Of a stretch of 64,000 bases of DNA, positions 1 to 8,813 are shown piece after piece. The stretch covers positions 62,001-126,000 of the forward strand of contig CANCQK010000004.1 in assembly GCA_947380295.1 (NCBI GenBank). The letters run 5' to 3'. The stretch is from Bdellovibrionales bacterium (GTDB lineage Bacteria > Bdellovibrionota > UBA1018). The number at the start of each line of letters is the position of its first letter. The first letter of the stretch is position 1. Below the pieces are notes generated by a model that did no database searches, was not told the DNA's origin, and saw nothing but the letters and a program-made list of their open reading frames with translations. The position numbers and the translations under genes are program-made.

Positions 1-1
1 T

Positions 2-829
2 CAAAATCAAGGAATGGAGACCTTTGCTAAAATGCTGGGTGCGCAGTTGAGTGGTGCCAGTATGATGATCAACAAACAGTTGAGTGATCTGAATTTGGCG
101 CTCGCTTCCATTGGTGGAAGTCCTATGACGCCCCAACCACTCCGCGGGGAACAACTGCAGCCGGATCAGTTTGGGTTGCATAGACCTCCTCAAAATCCGC
201 TCAATTTTATCGCACAGTTTGTGAGTCCTCCACTTCCCGATTTGTCGAATCAGAGTTTCATGGGGGGGGTCGGATCTTCGGTGCAAAATGTGAACTCAAG
301 AATGGCTCAAGCCAGTTCCCAGTTGATGCAAATTCAGACGTTATGGCCGAAGTGCGAAGCGGAGAGGAAGAGGACGATCTTGGAATCACTGAATCAGATC
401 AATCCCCAGGGATGCCATGATACAGACCTTTGTCTAGATGAAAAAGTGAAATACGAAGGTGCGATCAATGAGATTAATTTGGCGTTGGGGCAGAATTATA
501 TGCTTCAAGGGTCTTTGAGTCAGCTTCGATCGGGGATTGCAAGCGCATGTGAGAATCGGGTTGGGAACTCTCAAATTCAAGGGGCTTTGGAGGAACTATG
601 GGGCGATAGGCCGATCGATAGATCCTCTGCTGAGTGGAAGAAACATGAGAAAGATCATTACAAACAGGCCATGAACAATGCGAGTCGCTACAACAACTCT
701 GGATCTAAGCAGAATTGTGAAGCCTATATGGGCGCACTCATGGGAGCCAAAGGGAGCCTAGGTCTGCCGAGTTCCTCAAATTCATCAGGTCAAAATACAT
801 CGACAGGTGCACGATCGAGATCAAAGTAA
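2..829 (+). CDS. Hypothetical protein, 5' end cut by window edge
   Basis: The frame is already open at base 2 (codons before the first ATG at 14 are Q-N-Q-G) and the ATG at 14 has no properly spaced ribosome site, so the true start probably lies left of the window. The visible 271 residues are rich in Gln, Ser, Asn and Met, with a Cys-containing helical-looking middle (C-E-A-E-R-K-R) and a low-complexity Ser/Asn/Gly tail. I do not recognise the family. It ends 42 bases before dapF in the same direction and may share its transcript. Confidence 0.6.
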   Translation, partial: QNQGMETFAKMLGAQLSGASMMINKQLSDLNLALASIGGSPMTPQPLRGEQLQPDQFGLHRPPQNPLNFIAQFVSPPLPDLSNQSFMGGVGSSVQNVNSRMAQASSQLMQIQTLWPKCEAERKRTILESLNQINPQGCHDTDLCLDEKVKYEGAINEINLALGQNYMLQGSLSQLRSGIASACENRVGNSQIQGALEELWGDRPIDRSSAEWKKHEKDHYKQAMNNASRYNNSGSKQNCEAYMGALMGAKGSLGLPSSSNSSGQNTSTGARSRSK

Positions 830-871
830 AGCGGGATTGATCGCGACTGATTTTTCGGTTAGCCTCGACAG

Positions 872-1690
872 ATGAAAAATTTGCCCTTCACTAAGATGCA
901 CGGCTTAGGAAATGACTTCATTGTCATTGACGATCTGAATGGTCCTGTTCAAGTCATCTCAACCGAGCTTGCAAAAGCGCTTTGCGATCGGCGTTTTGGA
1001 GTCGGGGCTGATCAAATTCTTTGGCTTAAAAGCCCTCATGAGACCACATTAGATGCCAGGATGGAGATCCTCAATGCGGATGGTTCTACTGCCGAGATGT
1101 GCGGAAACGGCATTCGAGCCGTGGCGCTCTATCTGCGCGATCATGCTGAGTCTGCGGGTGTGGCAAAAAAATCAGAATATTCGATTGAGACCCTTGCCGG
1201 GGTGATTCGTGTGATTTTGCGAGGCGATGAGGTTGAGGTGGATATGGGTCGGCCGGTCTTGGGTCAAGGTGTCGGTCAGGGCGGAGAGGTGATTTCTGTA
1301 GGAGGACAAGACTTCAAATTTTTTGAAGTGAGTATGGGAAATCCTCATGCGGTGATTTTTTCTGATCATGTCGATTCGGTGCCTTTGGAGCAAGTCGGAC
1401 CCCAAATTGAAACTCATTCGAGATTTCCTAAAAAAACCAACGTCGAGTTTGTTCAAGTGATCGACCCTCATACGATTCGCATTCGAGTCTGGGAGAGGGG
1501 AGCAGGGGTAACTCTGGCTTGTGGTACGGGCGCATGTGCCTCGGCGGTTGCAAGCTTAACGACCGGTCAAGTAAAAAGTCCAGTGAAAGTGCAGCTTCCC
1601 GGCGGGAACCTGGAAATATCCTGGAACGGTGCTACCGTGAAAATGACCGGTCCTGCGACTGAGGTTTTTTCAGGGCTGTATCGCTATTAG
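872..1690 (+). CDS. dapF: Diaminopimelate epimerase
   Basis: Converts LL-2,6-diaminopimelate to the meso form for lysine and peptidoglycan synthesis, in the cytoplasm. The family signature is complete. MHGLGNDFIVID is at residues 9-20. The first catalytic cysteine lies in EMCGNGIRA (Cys77) and the second in TLACGTGACA (Cys217). The substrate-binding stretch THSRFPKKTNVEF is at 181-193. The length of 272 residues is normal. Upstream of the ATG the ribosome site is weak. The residue before TLACGTG is Val rather than the usual Glu, a tolerated variation. Its stop overlaps by four bases the end of the convergent small gene at 1687-1911. The presence of dapF supports a Gram-negative type cell wall with meso-DAP. 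Confidence 0.97.
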   Translation: MKNLPFTKMHGLGNDFIVIDDLNGPVQVISTELAKALCDRRFGVGADQILWLKSPHETTLDARMEILNADGSTAEMCGNGIRAVALYLRDHAESAGVAKKSEYSIETLAGVIRVILRGDEVEVDMGRPVLGQGVGQGGEVISVGGQDFKFFEVSMGNPHAVIFSDHVDSVPLEQVGPQIETHSRFPKKTNVEFVQVIDPHTIRIRVWERGAGVTLACGTGACASAVASLTTGQVKSPVKVQLPGGNLEISWNGATVKMTGPATEVFSGLYRY

Positions 1691-1911
1691 TGATCGATGT
1701 TCGAGAGTGGATTGATGTAGAGACGGAAACTTTTATCCTTATGTCTCCGAATGGCAAAAATCCCATTCTCTTTTTCATGGGCTAGTTTTTCGTAAAAAAC
1801 TGGATCGATTTCAGCAACTTCTTGAACACTTTTCCCCACGTATTTTCCAAAATCAATAATGACCAGGTTCTCTTCAATAATTCCAGTTACCGGACTTCCA
1901 CTTGCACTCAT
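1687..1911 (-). CDS. Small conserved protein, exodeoxyribonuclease X C-terminal-like
   Basis: A 74-residue protein starting MSASGSPVTG. I chose the ATG at 1911 rather than the upstream codon at 1947 because AGGGGG lies seven bases before it. The core (FGKYVGKSVQEVAEIDPVFY) resembles the short C-terminal module found after some DEDD exonucleases (FGK-Y-x-G-K-S followed by an acidic helix), here standing alone without any nuclease domain. The C-terminal half is basic and ends RLYINPLSNIDH. Function is not established; a nucleic-acid-binding or regulatory role is only a guess. It converges on dapF with a four-base overlap. Confidence 0.65.
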   Translation of the reverse strand: MSASGSPVTGIIEENLVIIDFGKYVGKSVQEVAEIDPVFYEKLAHEKENGIFAIRRHKDKSFRLYINPLSNIDH

Positions 1912-2043
1912 GATGTACCCCCTGATTGAATTGTACAAACAGTGCAATGGACTTGCAAGGACCGTCCAAGTTAAAAGTTAACGCACTGTGTTATCGTGAC
2001 GCCTATGATATGATGCGATCAATCCAAGAAGGGAAAGACTGAA

Positions 2044-3225
2044 ATGTTCACTCAACTCGATTCAAGCTCGATTAAGGATAAGATAGGTCCCGTGCGTTCT
2101 GGTCAAAATGACGCAATAGTGATGGAATTTGCAGATTCTTACTCTATTTTTGATTGGGGAAAAATGCCTGACCTTCTTTCTCGAAAAGGAGAGGCACTTG
2201 CGGTTCTTACTGCAGATTTTTTTGAGAAACTGGAAAGCCCAGAAACTTGGAAGGAATTTTCTCGCTCACCTGAGGCTCTCACTTTACGTAAATCGAATCG
2301 TTTTGGTGGGATCTTTAACGAAATCGGAGAGGAATTACAATCGGTCGGCTTGAGAACTTACCTACTTGGCGCGCTTGAGGCAGCTCCCTCTGCTCTAGAG
2401 ATTACTCCTAAAAAAACCGATGAGTTGAGAGCACCGTTTCGACATCTGGCAACTTTACCGGTCTCTGTCGTTAGGCCGCGGATGACTTCTGTTTTGGGGC
2501 GGACCCTTCCAGATTATTATCCCACTCGGACCTCACCGCTTCCGCGTCTCATCCCGTTGGCGATGCAGTTTCGATTTGGATGTTTCGAAGGAAGTGGACT
2601 GGTCGAGCGGGTTGCTCATGACCCCGGCTATCTCTCCTCTTTAGGCTTTAGTCATTTGAAGGCTGAAGTGGGCCAAAAATGGGGTTTTCCACTGGTTGAG
2701 CTTTTCACTAAGCTTGAGTCTACGGAGCGACCCATTCATTTGGCCGAGGCGCTTGCACTTTCTGGTATTTCTGCAGGACTTCTTCAAGATGCGCTCCTCA
2801 AGACTGCTTGGATTGCAGCTTTACTGAAATACCTTTGTGGCAAGCGAGGGTTTGAGTTGAATGAAGGCAAACTCGAGTGGGCTCTTTCGGCGGATGGTAA
2901 ATGTTTTTTAGTTGGCCTGCTGGGTCCTGATGAGCTTCGAATTTCCAAGGGTGGGGTTTTCATTGGCAAAGATTTCCTCCAGACATTTTATCGGCGAACT
3001 CGCTGGTACCAAGCAGTTGAGTCGGCCAGAACTCAGGCTCAATCTCAGGGAAGTTCAGAGTGGAAAAAATTGGTTCACGAAGTTCCACCTAGTTTGCCCG
3101 TCCAGTATAAAGAGTTGGCCACGCACTGCTACCTAGCTCTGAGTAATGAGTTGACGGGGCGTAAGTGGTTTCCTGAGGCATGGCCTCTCGAACAAGTGGT
3201 GACTCGGTTACGTGAGTCGACCTGA
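2044..3225 (+). CDS. purC: SAICAR synthase, divergent
   Basis: Phosphoribosylaminoimidazole-succinocarboxamide synthase joins CAIR and aspartate using ATP. The call rests on family landmarks in the right order: the N-terminal hairpin SYSIFDWGKMPDLLSRKGEA (residues ~32-51; standard S-A-F-D...P-x-K-G), the central RLIPLAMQFRFGCFEGSG (standard R-x-x-P-x-E-x-V-x-R-G-Y-x-x-G-S), and the C-terminal GPDELRI of the DELR subtype. At 393 residues it is longer than the usual 235-300, with an insertion around residues 100-150. It is the first gene of a three-gene purine operon; the purL start follows 11 bases after its stop. Sequence is divergent, so the exact substrate is inferred partly from context. 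Confidence 0.8.
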   Translation: MFTQLDSSSIKDKIGPVRSGQNDAIVMEFADSYSIFDWGKMPDLLSRKGEALAVLTADFFEKLESPETWKEFSRSPEALTLRKSNRFGGIFNEIGEELQSVGLRTYLLGALEAAPSALEITPKKTDELRAPFRHLATLPVSVVRPRMTSVLGRTLPDYYPTRTSPLPRLIPLAMQFRFGCFEGSGLVERVAHDPGYLSSLGFSHLKAEVGQKWGFPLVELFTKLESTERPIHLAEALALSGISAGLLQDALLKTAWIAALLKYLCGKRGFELNEGKLEWALSADGKCFLVGLLGPDELRISKGGVFIGKDFLQTFYRRTRWYQAVESARTQAQSQGSSEWKKLVHEVPPSLPVQYKELATHCYLALSNELTGRKWFPEAWPLEQVVTRLREST

Positions 3226-3236
3226 AGGGAGGCGTT

Positions 3237-6200
3237 TTGTTCGCTAGAATTGAAATTGCAGTTCGACCAGATCTTGTTGATTCCACTGCTCAAAGTTTAT
3301 TGAGGCAGATTGAACTGACGGATCCTCATTTAAGGCGTCAGATCCGTTGGGCGAGGTATCTTGAAATTTACTGGCTTGACCTTCCTGTGGGACGAGAAGA
3401 GTTAATTCCGGCGCTTTCCGAAATCGCATGGGACCGTGTCCTTCAGTGGGTTTTTACGGGTAATCTCATGCCAGCCGCAGCAGGTAAAACGGGCGGCCTC
3501 CAGGATCTCATGGAAGTTGCTCCTTACCGACCAGGTCGATTTTGTGGGGTCGAGCGGCGATTTCGCCCAGGTGTAACTGATACCAAGGGAAGGAGCTTTC
3601 TCGACGCATTAGAAATTGTTTTGGGTAAAAAACTCGATCAAGGACGTGCTTCGAGTGGTGGACTTTTTGTGATGGAAGGGCCTGGCTTAGACGAAGATGT
3701 CCTTGCTAGAATCGCCCGAGATATCCTCTGTAATGAAACCTTGGAGACTTGGACCTTGGTTCCTGAGGACGGGCTCAAGAAAAATGAACGTTTTCATCAG
3801 GAGCGAGTTAAGTACGACCTTCCCAAGTGGCAGCCGCGAGGACTTCAAGTCGTCGAGACTTTTGATTTGAGTAAAATGTCGGACTCCGACCTGGAAACCT
3901 TGAGTCGTAAAAAAACATTTGCCTTGTCTCTTGAAGAAATGAAGGCGATTCAAGCCTACTTTAATGATCCCAAAGTCCAAGAAAAACGGTCCCTCATGGG
4001 GATGAAGGACTCTACGGACGTTGAACTTGAAGTCATTGCTCAAACCTGGTCTGAGCATTGTAAACATAAGATTTTCAATGCAGTGGTTACGTTTGAAGGT
4101 CAGACCATTGATAGTCTCTTTAAAACCTATGTTGTGGGAACCACTCAAAACATTAAAAAACCCTGGTTGCTTTCAGTTTTTAAAGATAACGGGGGCATTT
4201 GCGTATTTGATGACGATGATGCATTTTGCGTCAAAGTTGAAACACATAATTCCGCTTCGGCACTTGAGCCATTCGGAGGATCTCTCACTGGAATGCTCGC
4301 AGTGAATCGGGACATCCTCGGCTGTGGCTTGGGAGCAAAACCAATTTTTAATACGAATGTCATGTGTATCGCTCCGTTGGATTATCGTGAGACTCTACCC
4401 GATCGGATTTTGCACCCGCGGCGGATCTTGGATGGAGTTCGACGTGGAGTCCAGCAAGCTGGAAATCAAAGTGGAATTCCCACGATCAATGGAGCTTTAA
4501 TTTTTGATGAGCGCTACTTAGGTAAGCCCTTAGTTTATTGTGGGAGCGGCGGAATCATGCCTCGAATGAGCGCTGGCGAACCGTGTGAGGTTAAAAAGAT
4601 TCTACCAGGTGACCGAATCTTCATGGTGGGCGGGCGCGTGGGGAAAGATGGGATTCATGGCGCTACTTTTTCGTCTCTTGCTTTGAGTGATCATTCCCCT
4701 ACGTCGGCCGTTCAGTTGGGCGACACCATGATTCAAAAGCGAATGGCAGATTTTTTGTTAGAGGCTAGAGATCTTGGTCTTTATCGCACCCTTACAGATA
4801 ATGGAGCCGGAGGGCTATCTTCTTCTGTAGGTGAAATGGCACTCATTTCGGGCGGGGCGCAAGTCGATGTGAGCCAGGCTAAGGCGAAATACACCGGCTT
4901 GAAACCTTTTGAAATCATTGTGAGTGAGTCGCAAGAGAGGATGACGGTCATTGTTCCTCCGATTCAGGTTGCAGGTTTTCAATCTTTGGCTGAGCGTCGC
5001 GGAGTTGAGGTGAGTGACCTAGGTGAGTTTAACTCGAGTGGCAGCTTCGACATCTTTAACGCCTCAGTGCAAGTGGCAAGTCTAAGTCTTAACTTTCTTC
5101 ACGAGGGGGTCCCTCGGCTGAAGTTGTCTGCCCAATGGACTCCTCCGGTCGAAACGCCAAGTCCTATTTTAGTCAGCACAAATTTAGAGCAGGTTCTGGA
5201 GTCATTTAAAAAGCTGGGGCAACCTGTTCTTCTCGGTTTGTTGTCGCGCCCTAATATTGCTTCAAAGGAATGGATCATTCGCCAGTATGACCATGAGGCT
5301 CAAGGCACATCTGTGATCAAGCCTTTGCATACATCTGCTTCGGGAACAGCTCGGGCTTGGAGCGGTCCTAATGACGCAAGTGTGATCAAGCCCAAGGCCA
5401 CTTCCGATTTGGGTCTTGCTGTGGGATGTGGGATTCAACCCAAACTTTCCGATATCGATCCCTTTCTTATGGCTCAGGCTGCGGTCGACGAAGCAGTGAG
5501 AAATGTCCTGTGCGTAGGAGCCGAATATGGCACACCAGAGTCAGTGCTGGCTCTCGTAGATAATTTTTGTTGGTCTGACCCGATTCATGATGTTGAGAAA
5601 ATGGGCGCCCTGGTGCGAGCTTGCCAAGGACTTCAGAATGCTGCTCTGGCCTTGGGGACTCCCCTTATTTCAGGGAAAGACAGCATGAAAAATGAGTATC
5701 AGGGCATGCGTCGAGGACAGTCTGTCTCGATTTCAGTTCCACCTACTTTGTTGATCACTGCGGTAGCTCGGGTGACTGATATTAAGCAGGCGCGTACTGC
5801 GGATTTCAAGTCGGTTGGGGATTTTATCTACCTGATTGGGAATAATGAATTTGGTCTTCAGGGCTCCGAACTACAGTCGATGCTCCGCGAATCTGCCCAG
5901 ATCCATCCCGTTTCTGGACAACTTCATCTCGGCCGTCCCAATTGGAGTTTAGCCACTCAGTTGTATTCCTGGTTGGGAGGTGCTCAAGGAAAGCAGCAGT
6001 TTCGCTTAAAGAGCCTCCACGACCTGTCTGAGGGAGGACTCATGGTTGCCGTTGCAGAGAGTTTGATTTCCCGCGGTCTAGGAGCCTCGCTTTGGATCTC
6101 TGGTGGCAGAGATCCATGGGAGCTATCATTTGGCGAGGGATTTCATTCATTTGTTGGGAGTGTCGCTCCGGATGATGCTCCTTCGATTGAGGCAGAGTGG

Positions 6201-6377
6201 GACGAACTGGGTATACCGTTTCAACGAATTGGGAGCGTCGAAAATCATGATCGGGTGGAGGTTTTTGTACGGGGATCTGCCCCGGCGACGAGTTCAAATG
6301 GCTTTGGTGATCTCGCCTTCACGGCAACGATTACTCAGCTCCGTGCTGCCTGGTCAAGAGAGGGGTATTGGGAATGA
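3237..6377 (+). CDS. purL: FGAM synthase, PurS-PurL fusion
   Basis: Phosphoribosylformylglycinamidine synthase makes FGAM from FGAR, ATP and ammonia. The first ~220 of 1046 residues contain PurS-like ferredoxin folds (FRPGVTDTKGRSFLDALEIV is a clear PurS motif). The synthetase core follows: WSEHCKHKIF near residue 270, VETHNSASALEPFGGSLTGM, and the second-half repeat with QAAVDEAVRNVLCVGA and SGKDSMKNEY. The start is TTG at 3237, supported by GGGAGG five bases upstream. There is no glutaminase domain at the C-terminus; that activity should come from the downstream PurQ, whose ATG overlaps this stop codon. That partner appears catalytically defective, so the ammonia source is an open question. 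Confidence 0.95.
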   Translation: MFARIEIAVRPDLVDSTAQSLLRQIELTDPHLRRQIRWARYLEIYWLDLPVGREELIPALSEIAWDRVLQWVFTGNLMPAAAGKTGGLQDLMEVAPYRPGRFCGVERRFRPGVTDTKGRSFLDALEIVLGKKLDQGRASSGGLFVMEGPGLDEDVLARIARDILCNETLETWTLVPEDGLKKNERFHQERVKYDLPKWQPRGLQVVETFDLSKMSDSDLETLSRKKTFALSLEEMKAIQAYFNDPKVQEKRSLMGMKDSTDVELEVIAQTWSEHCKHKIFNAVVTFEGQTIDSLFKTYVVGTTQNIKKPWLLSVFKDNGGICVFDDDDAFCVKVETHNSASALEPFGGSLTGMLAVNRDILGCGLGAKPIFNTNVMCIAPLDYRETLPDRILHPRRILDGVRRGVQQAGNQSGIPTINGALIFDERYLGKPLVYCGSGGIMPRMSAGEPCEVKKILPGDRIFMVGGRVGKDGIHGATFSSLALSDHSPTSAVQLGDTMIQKRMADFLLEARDLGLYRTLTDNGAGGLSSSVGEMALISGGAQVDVSQAKAKYTGLKPFEIIVSESQERMTVIVPPIQVAGFQSLAERRGVEVSDLGEFNSSGSFDIFNASVQVASLSLNFLHEGVPRLKLSAQWTPPVETPSPILVSTNLEQVLESFKKLGQPVLLGLLSRPNIASKEWIIRQYDHEAQGTSVIKPLHTSASGTARAWSGPNDASVIKPKATSDLGLAVGCGIQPKLSDIDPFLMAQAAVDEAVRNVLCVGAEYGTPESVLALVDNFCWSDPIHDVEKMGALVRACQGLQNAALALGTPLISGKDSMKNEYQGMRRGQSVSISVPPTLLITAVARVTDIKQARTADFKSVGDFIYLIGNNEFGLQGSELQSMLRESAQIHPVSGQLHLGRPNWSLATQLYSWLGGAQGKQQFRLKSLHDLSEGGLMVAVAESLISRGLGASLWISGGRDPWELSFGEGFHSFVGSVAPDDAPSIEAEWDELGIPFQRIGSVENHDRVEVFVRGSAPATSSNGFGDLAFTATITQLRAAWSREGYWE

Positions 6378-7129
6378 GACCGCAAAATCCTCGTGCATTA
6401 GTCGTGACTGGCGATGGAATTCAGGGTGAAGGCGAAACTGCACATGCCTTTAGACTTGCCAAATTTGACGTCGATATCCGACATCTTAATGATCTTATTC
6501 AAGAAAAACTAGGAATGGATGAGCTTTGTCGTAAGTATTCGGCTGTCGCCTTTCCTGGTGGATTTTCTTTTGGCGATGACCTAGGGGCAGGCAGAATTCT
6601 GGGTTTGAAGCTCACCTACCAGCTCGGTTGGGACCTGGCGACCTATGCTTCTCGCGGTGGGCTCGTTCTTGGTATTGGAAATGGTTTTCAGGCTTTAATT
6701 CGAATGGGAATTTTTGGAAAAGATCTTTCGATTACCCATAATGCGACTGGGAAGTGGAGCGATACTTGGACCAAGGTCACACCCTCTGGCAATCGATGCG
6801 TTTGGCTGAGAGGGCTGGGAACAATGGATCTCCCGATTCGTCATGCAGAGGGTCGAATTGTGATTGGTGCTTCGCGACGCGCTGAAACCCTAGCAAAACT
6901 TGACCGTTTGGGAATGGCCTGCTTGAAGTATGAAGAAAACTCGATTGGGAGCGATGAAAAACTAGCAGGACTTTGCGATCCTACAGGGCGGATTCTAGGG
7001 CTGATGCCGCGTCCTGAGAGTTATATTCGTGGAACCGCGCATCCTGAGTGGACTGCTCAGCGCGGCCGGGCAGGAGCTCCTGGGGTGGGACTTACTTTTT
7101 TTGAAAATGCCTATCACGAAGCGATGTAA
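6374..7129 (+). CDS. purQ: PurQ-like glutaminase subunit lacking catalytic Cys and His
   Basis: Class I amidotransferase fold of FGAM synthase, which normally hydrolyses glutamine to feed ammonia to PurL. Landmarks are VVTGDGIQGEGETAHAF at the N-terminus, AFPGGFSFGDDLGAG at 59-73 and LGIGNGFQALIRMG at 99-112. The last is normally L-G-I-C-N-G-F-Q: the nucleophile Cys is Gly102 (codon GGA at 6677-6679). The usual P-H-P-E motif reads P-R-P-E, with Arg213 (codon CGT at 7010-7012) in place of His; Glu215 remains. The fold and context are unmistakable, but the triad is broken, so it should not hydrolyse glutamine. The ATG at 6374 overlaps the purL stop (ATGA) with AGAGGGG upstream; a TTG at 6368 is less likely. 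Confidence 0.92.
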   Translation: MRPQNPRALVVTGDGIQGEGETAHAFRLAKFDVDIRHLNDLIQEKLGMDELCRKYSAVAFPGGFSFGDDLGAGRILGLKLTYQLGWDLATYASRGGLVLGIGNGFQALIRMGIFGKDLSITHNATGKWSDTWTKVTPSGNRCVWLRGLGTMDLPIRHAEGRIVIGASRRAETLAKLDRLGMACLKYEENSIGSDEKLAGLCDPTGRILGLMPRPESYIRGTAHPEWTAQRGRAGAPGVGLTFFENAYHEAM

Positions 7130-7175
7130 TCACTCCCAGAGAATCGAAAATGCTTTCGTCCCCTGGGAGTGATTA
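7127..7175. terminator. Bidirectional terminator-like hairpin after purQ
   Basis: A perfect 13-base inverted repeat, TAATCACTCCCAG (7127-7139) and CTGGGAGTGATTA (7163-7175), encloses a 23-base loop. It begins inside the purQ stop codon and sits ten bases from the stop of the convergent gene at 7185, so it could end transcription from both sides. There is no long T-run on either strand. Confidence 0.75.
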
Positions 7176-7184
7176 AATACGTAA

Positions 7185-8456
7185 CTAGTTCTCAGTTCCT
7201 CTCAGAGCTCTCTTTTGAGGCCGACTGGATTCAGTTTCAGGGTTTGAATTTTCTGAAAATCCAGATGAGTAAACCGACTGTAAGCCGCTGAGCAGAGCGT
7301 CTTCAAAACGACTCTGGCGTTTTACAGTGTTTTCCTCGATTTGCTGAGGGGGGGAAAACGCGTGTTTAGCTTTAAAGTAGTTTCGGGTAATGGATGGATG
7401 CTTGAATGTCGAGTAACAGCTGACCAACACTCCTTGGGTCGCCTCCTCACTACCAAAAACAACCAGGGCTCCGGATTCGGTTTCAGGAGCATACATGCCT
7501 CTTTCATCAATGGGTTCTGGTGCGGTCTCGAGTCTTAATGTTTTTTGGTCATGATTCCAAAGGATATCTCCTGGCTCTAAATCTTTAGCGAACTTTGTAT
7601 TAGCCTTTGAGACTTCAAATTCTTCATCCAGTGCACCTGCGACATAAATGAGGTGTTCTGGTGATACTAAAAATGGAGATTCTCCAATCGTGATCTTTAG
7701 GAACGCCCCTTTTTTTCCAGGTTGTCGATGCGGAACGTCGATGACCGGTGAGAATACTTCGTGCCCTTCGGTGTCCAAACCCGACAGGACTGGATCGCCC
7801 AATCGAAGGTCTCGCATGGATTTAATTTGAGTCGTTCCGTCATTCATCCTAACTTTTACCCAAGTTTTATCAGGAAAACACTGCTGTTCAGAGACATAGT
7901 GTAGGCAGGATGGACAGTAGATTTGACTGCACATGACATTTTCGACTCCTCGAGCTTGTGCGATCGCGGTGGCAGTGCAATAGGGTGCATAGTAGTCGAG
8001 TCCATATTGATCGCAGACGACTCCGGCGTCCAAACCAATGGTGTCATATCCAACTTGTGTACAGTCGCGGTATCCCGATTCATCTGGAGTGTAGATCTGG
8101 GTGCAGATGACTCCTGAGATCGGTCCTGCATAGCTAAAACCATAGAGTGAGCAGGTGACGCCGTGATCAGTACTACCAAATTGCGTACAACCTACCGAAG
8201 CAACTCCAGGCAAGGTCAGAGCGTCCCAGGAGGCACAATTGAGCGTAGTTCCTGTTGCCCAATAGCCTGCCTCCGCGCTGGGTGCTGCCATGAGGATGGG
8301 GAGAGTCATACGAGCACATTTTTGGATGAAGTTGCGAGGACTGATGGAGGGGCATTTTCCTGGTCGGGTTGGGTTTGCTGAAGCGCTCCAAGCCAAAATA
8401 CAACTGGCTAGAAAAATGCTGAGCGACTGCTTGAGGACGGTCTGCTTCTTACTCAT
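7185..8456 (-). CDS. Secreted Cys-rich protein with Hedgehog-type Hint domain
   Basis: A 423-residue protein with an N-terminal signal peptide (about residues 1-27). It then has a cysteine-rich region (~70-190) with loosely repeated C-T-Q...G-V-x-C units, then a Hint (Hedgehog/intein) domain at ~193-351. The Hint begins with Cys193 in CFPDKTWVKVRMNDG, has RLGDPVLS, the block-B S-P-E-H-L with His268, AKDLEPGDILW, then GMYAPETESGALVV and the closing VLVSCYST. That closing pattern (G-x-Y-A-P-x-T...V-x-V...S-C-Y) is typical of Hedgehog C-terminal domains. Such domains self-cleave at the Cys through a thioester. Here the upstream Cys-rich part would be released or joined to a nucleophile. About 72 Ser/Glu-rich residues follow. 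The start is supported by AGGAG ten bases upstream. Substrate and partner are unknown. Confidence 0.8.
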   Translation of the reverse strand: MSKKQTVLKQSLSIFLASCILAWSASANPTRPGKCPSISPRNFIQKCARMTLPILMAAPSAEAGYWATGTTLNCASWDALTLPGVASVGCTQFGSTDHGVTCSLYGFSYAGPISGVICTQIYTPDESGYRDCTQVGYDTIGLDAGVVCDQYGLDYYAPYCTATAIAQARGVENVMCSQIYCPSCLHYVSEQQCFPDKTWVKVRMNDGTTQIKSMRDLRLGDPVLSGLDTEGHEVFSPVIDVPHRQPGKKGAFLKITIGESPFLVSPEHLIYVAGALDEEFEVSKANTKFAKDLEPGDILWNHDQKTLRLETAPEPIDERGMYAPETESGALVVFGSEEATQGVLVSCYSTFKHPSITRNYFKAKHAFSPPQQIEENTVKRQSRFEDALLSGLQSVYSSGFSENSNPETESSRPQKRALRGTEN

Positions 8457-8669
8457 GACGAATGAGCTCCTTTTGAAATCCCCAGTTCCCCCCGGAAGTT
8501 CGAGCTTTTTTTTGTAGCATGATAAAAAAAATATTCATCTAAAAATTAATTTGAGAATTGACCCTTTCTGGGACTGACCCTACTGAGACCCAAATGATGA
8601 GATGGATCGTCGGCTGGTAGCTGCATCCAAATTGCTCACTTGTTTTAACAATCTCCGGCAGAATTCTCC

Positions 8670-8695
8670 CTCTTAGATTCGTTAGAATCAAGAGG
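8670..8695 (+). promoter_or_regulatory. Hairpin covering a ribosome-binding site
   Basis: CTCTT-A-GATTC (8670-8680), a four-base loop, then GAATC-AAGAG (8685-8694) form a stem with one bulged A. The 3' arm contains the start of the AAGAGGTGAG ribosome site of the small reading frame at 8700. If folded, the stem would mask that site. Whether it acts as a switch is inference. Confidence 0.35.
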
Positions 8696-8699
8696 TGAG

Positions 8700-8813
8700 A
8701 TGAATGCCTGTTTCCAATTGCTGTTTTTGTGTTTTTGCATTATTTTTCTGGCACGACTGGGGCGGCAGTCCTTAGAAACCCGAAAGGGAACCGTCACAGC
8801 TCATACAAAGTAG
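8700..8813 (+). CDS. Possible 37-residue small hydrophobic protein
   Basis: A short frame starts at ATG 8700 directly after AGAGGTGAG and ends with TAG at 8811-8813. It begins MNACFQLLFLCFCIIFLARL, which would be a membrane helix or signal sequence, and ends with a short basic, Thr-rich tail (Q-S-L-E-T-R-K-G-T-V-T-A-H-T-K). A terminator-like hairpin with a T-run begins six bases after the stop. The combination of ribosome site, hydrophobic core and immediate terminator is suggestive of a real small gene. No homologue is known to me, and the frame could be chance in a 570-base gap between the Hint protein gene (start 8456) and the nuclease gene. Confidence 0.4.
   Translation: MNACFQLLFLCFCIIFLARLGRQSLETRKGTVTAHTK

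Noticed and set aside
5308..5394. Repeated TGTGATCAAGCC within purL
   Set aside because: Both copies encode S-V-I-K-P within the normal reading frame and look like coincidence rather than a repeat element.
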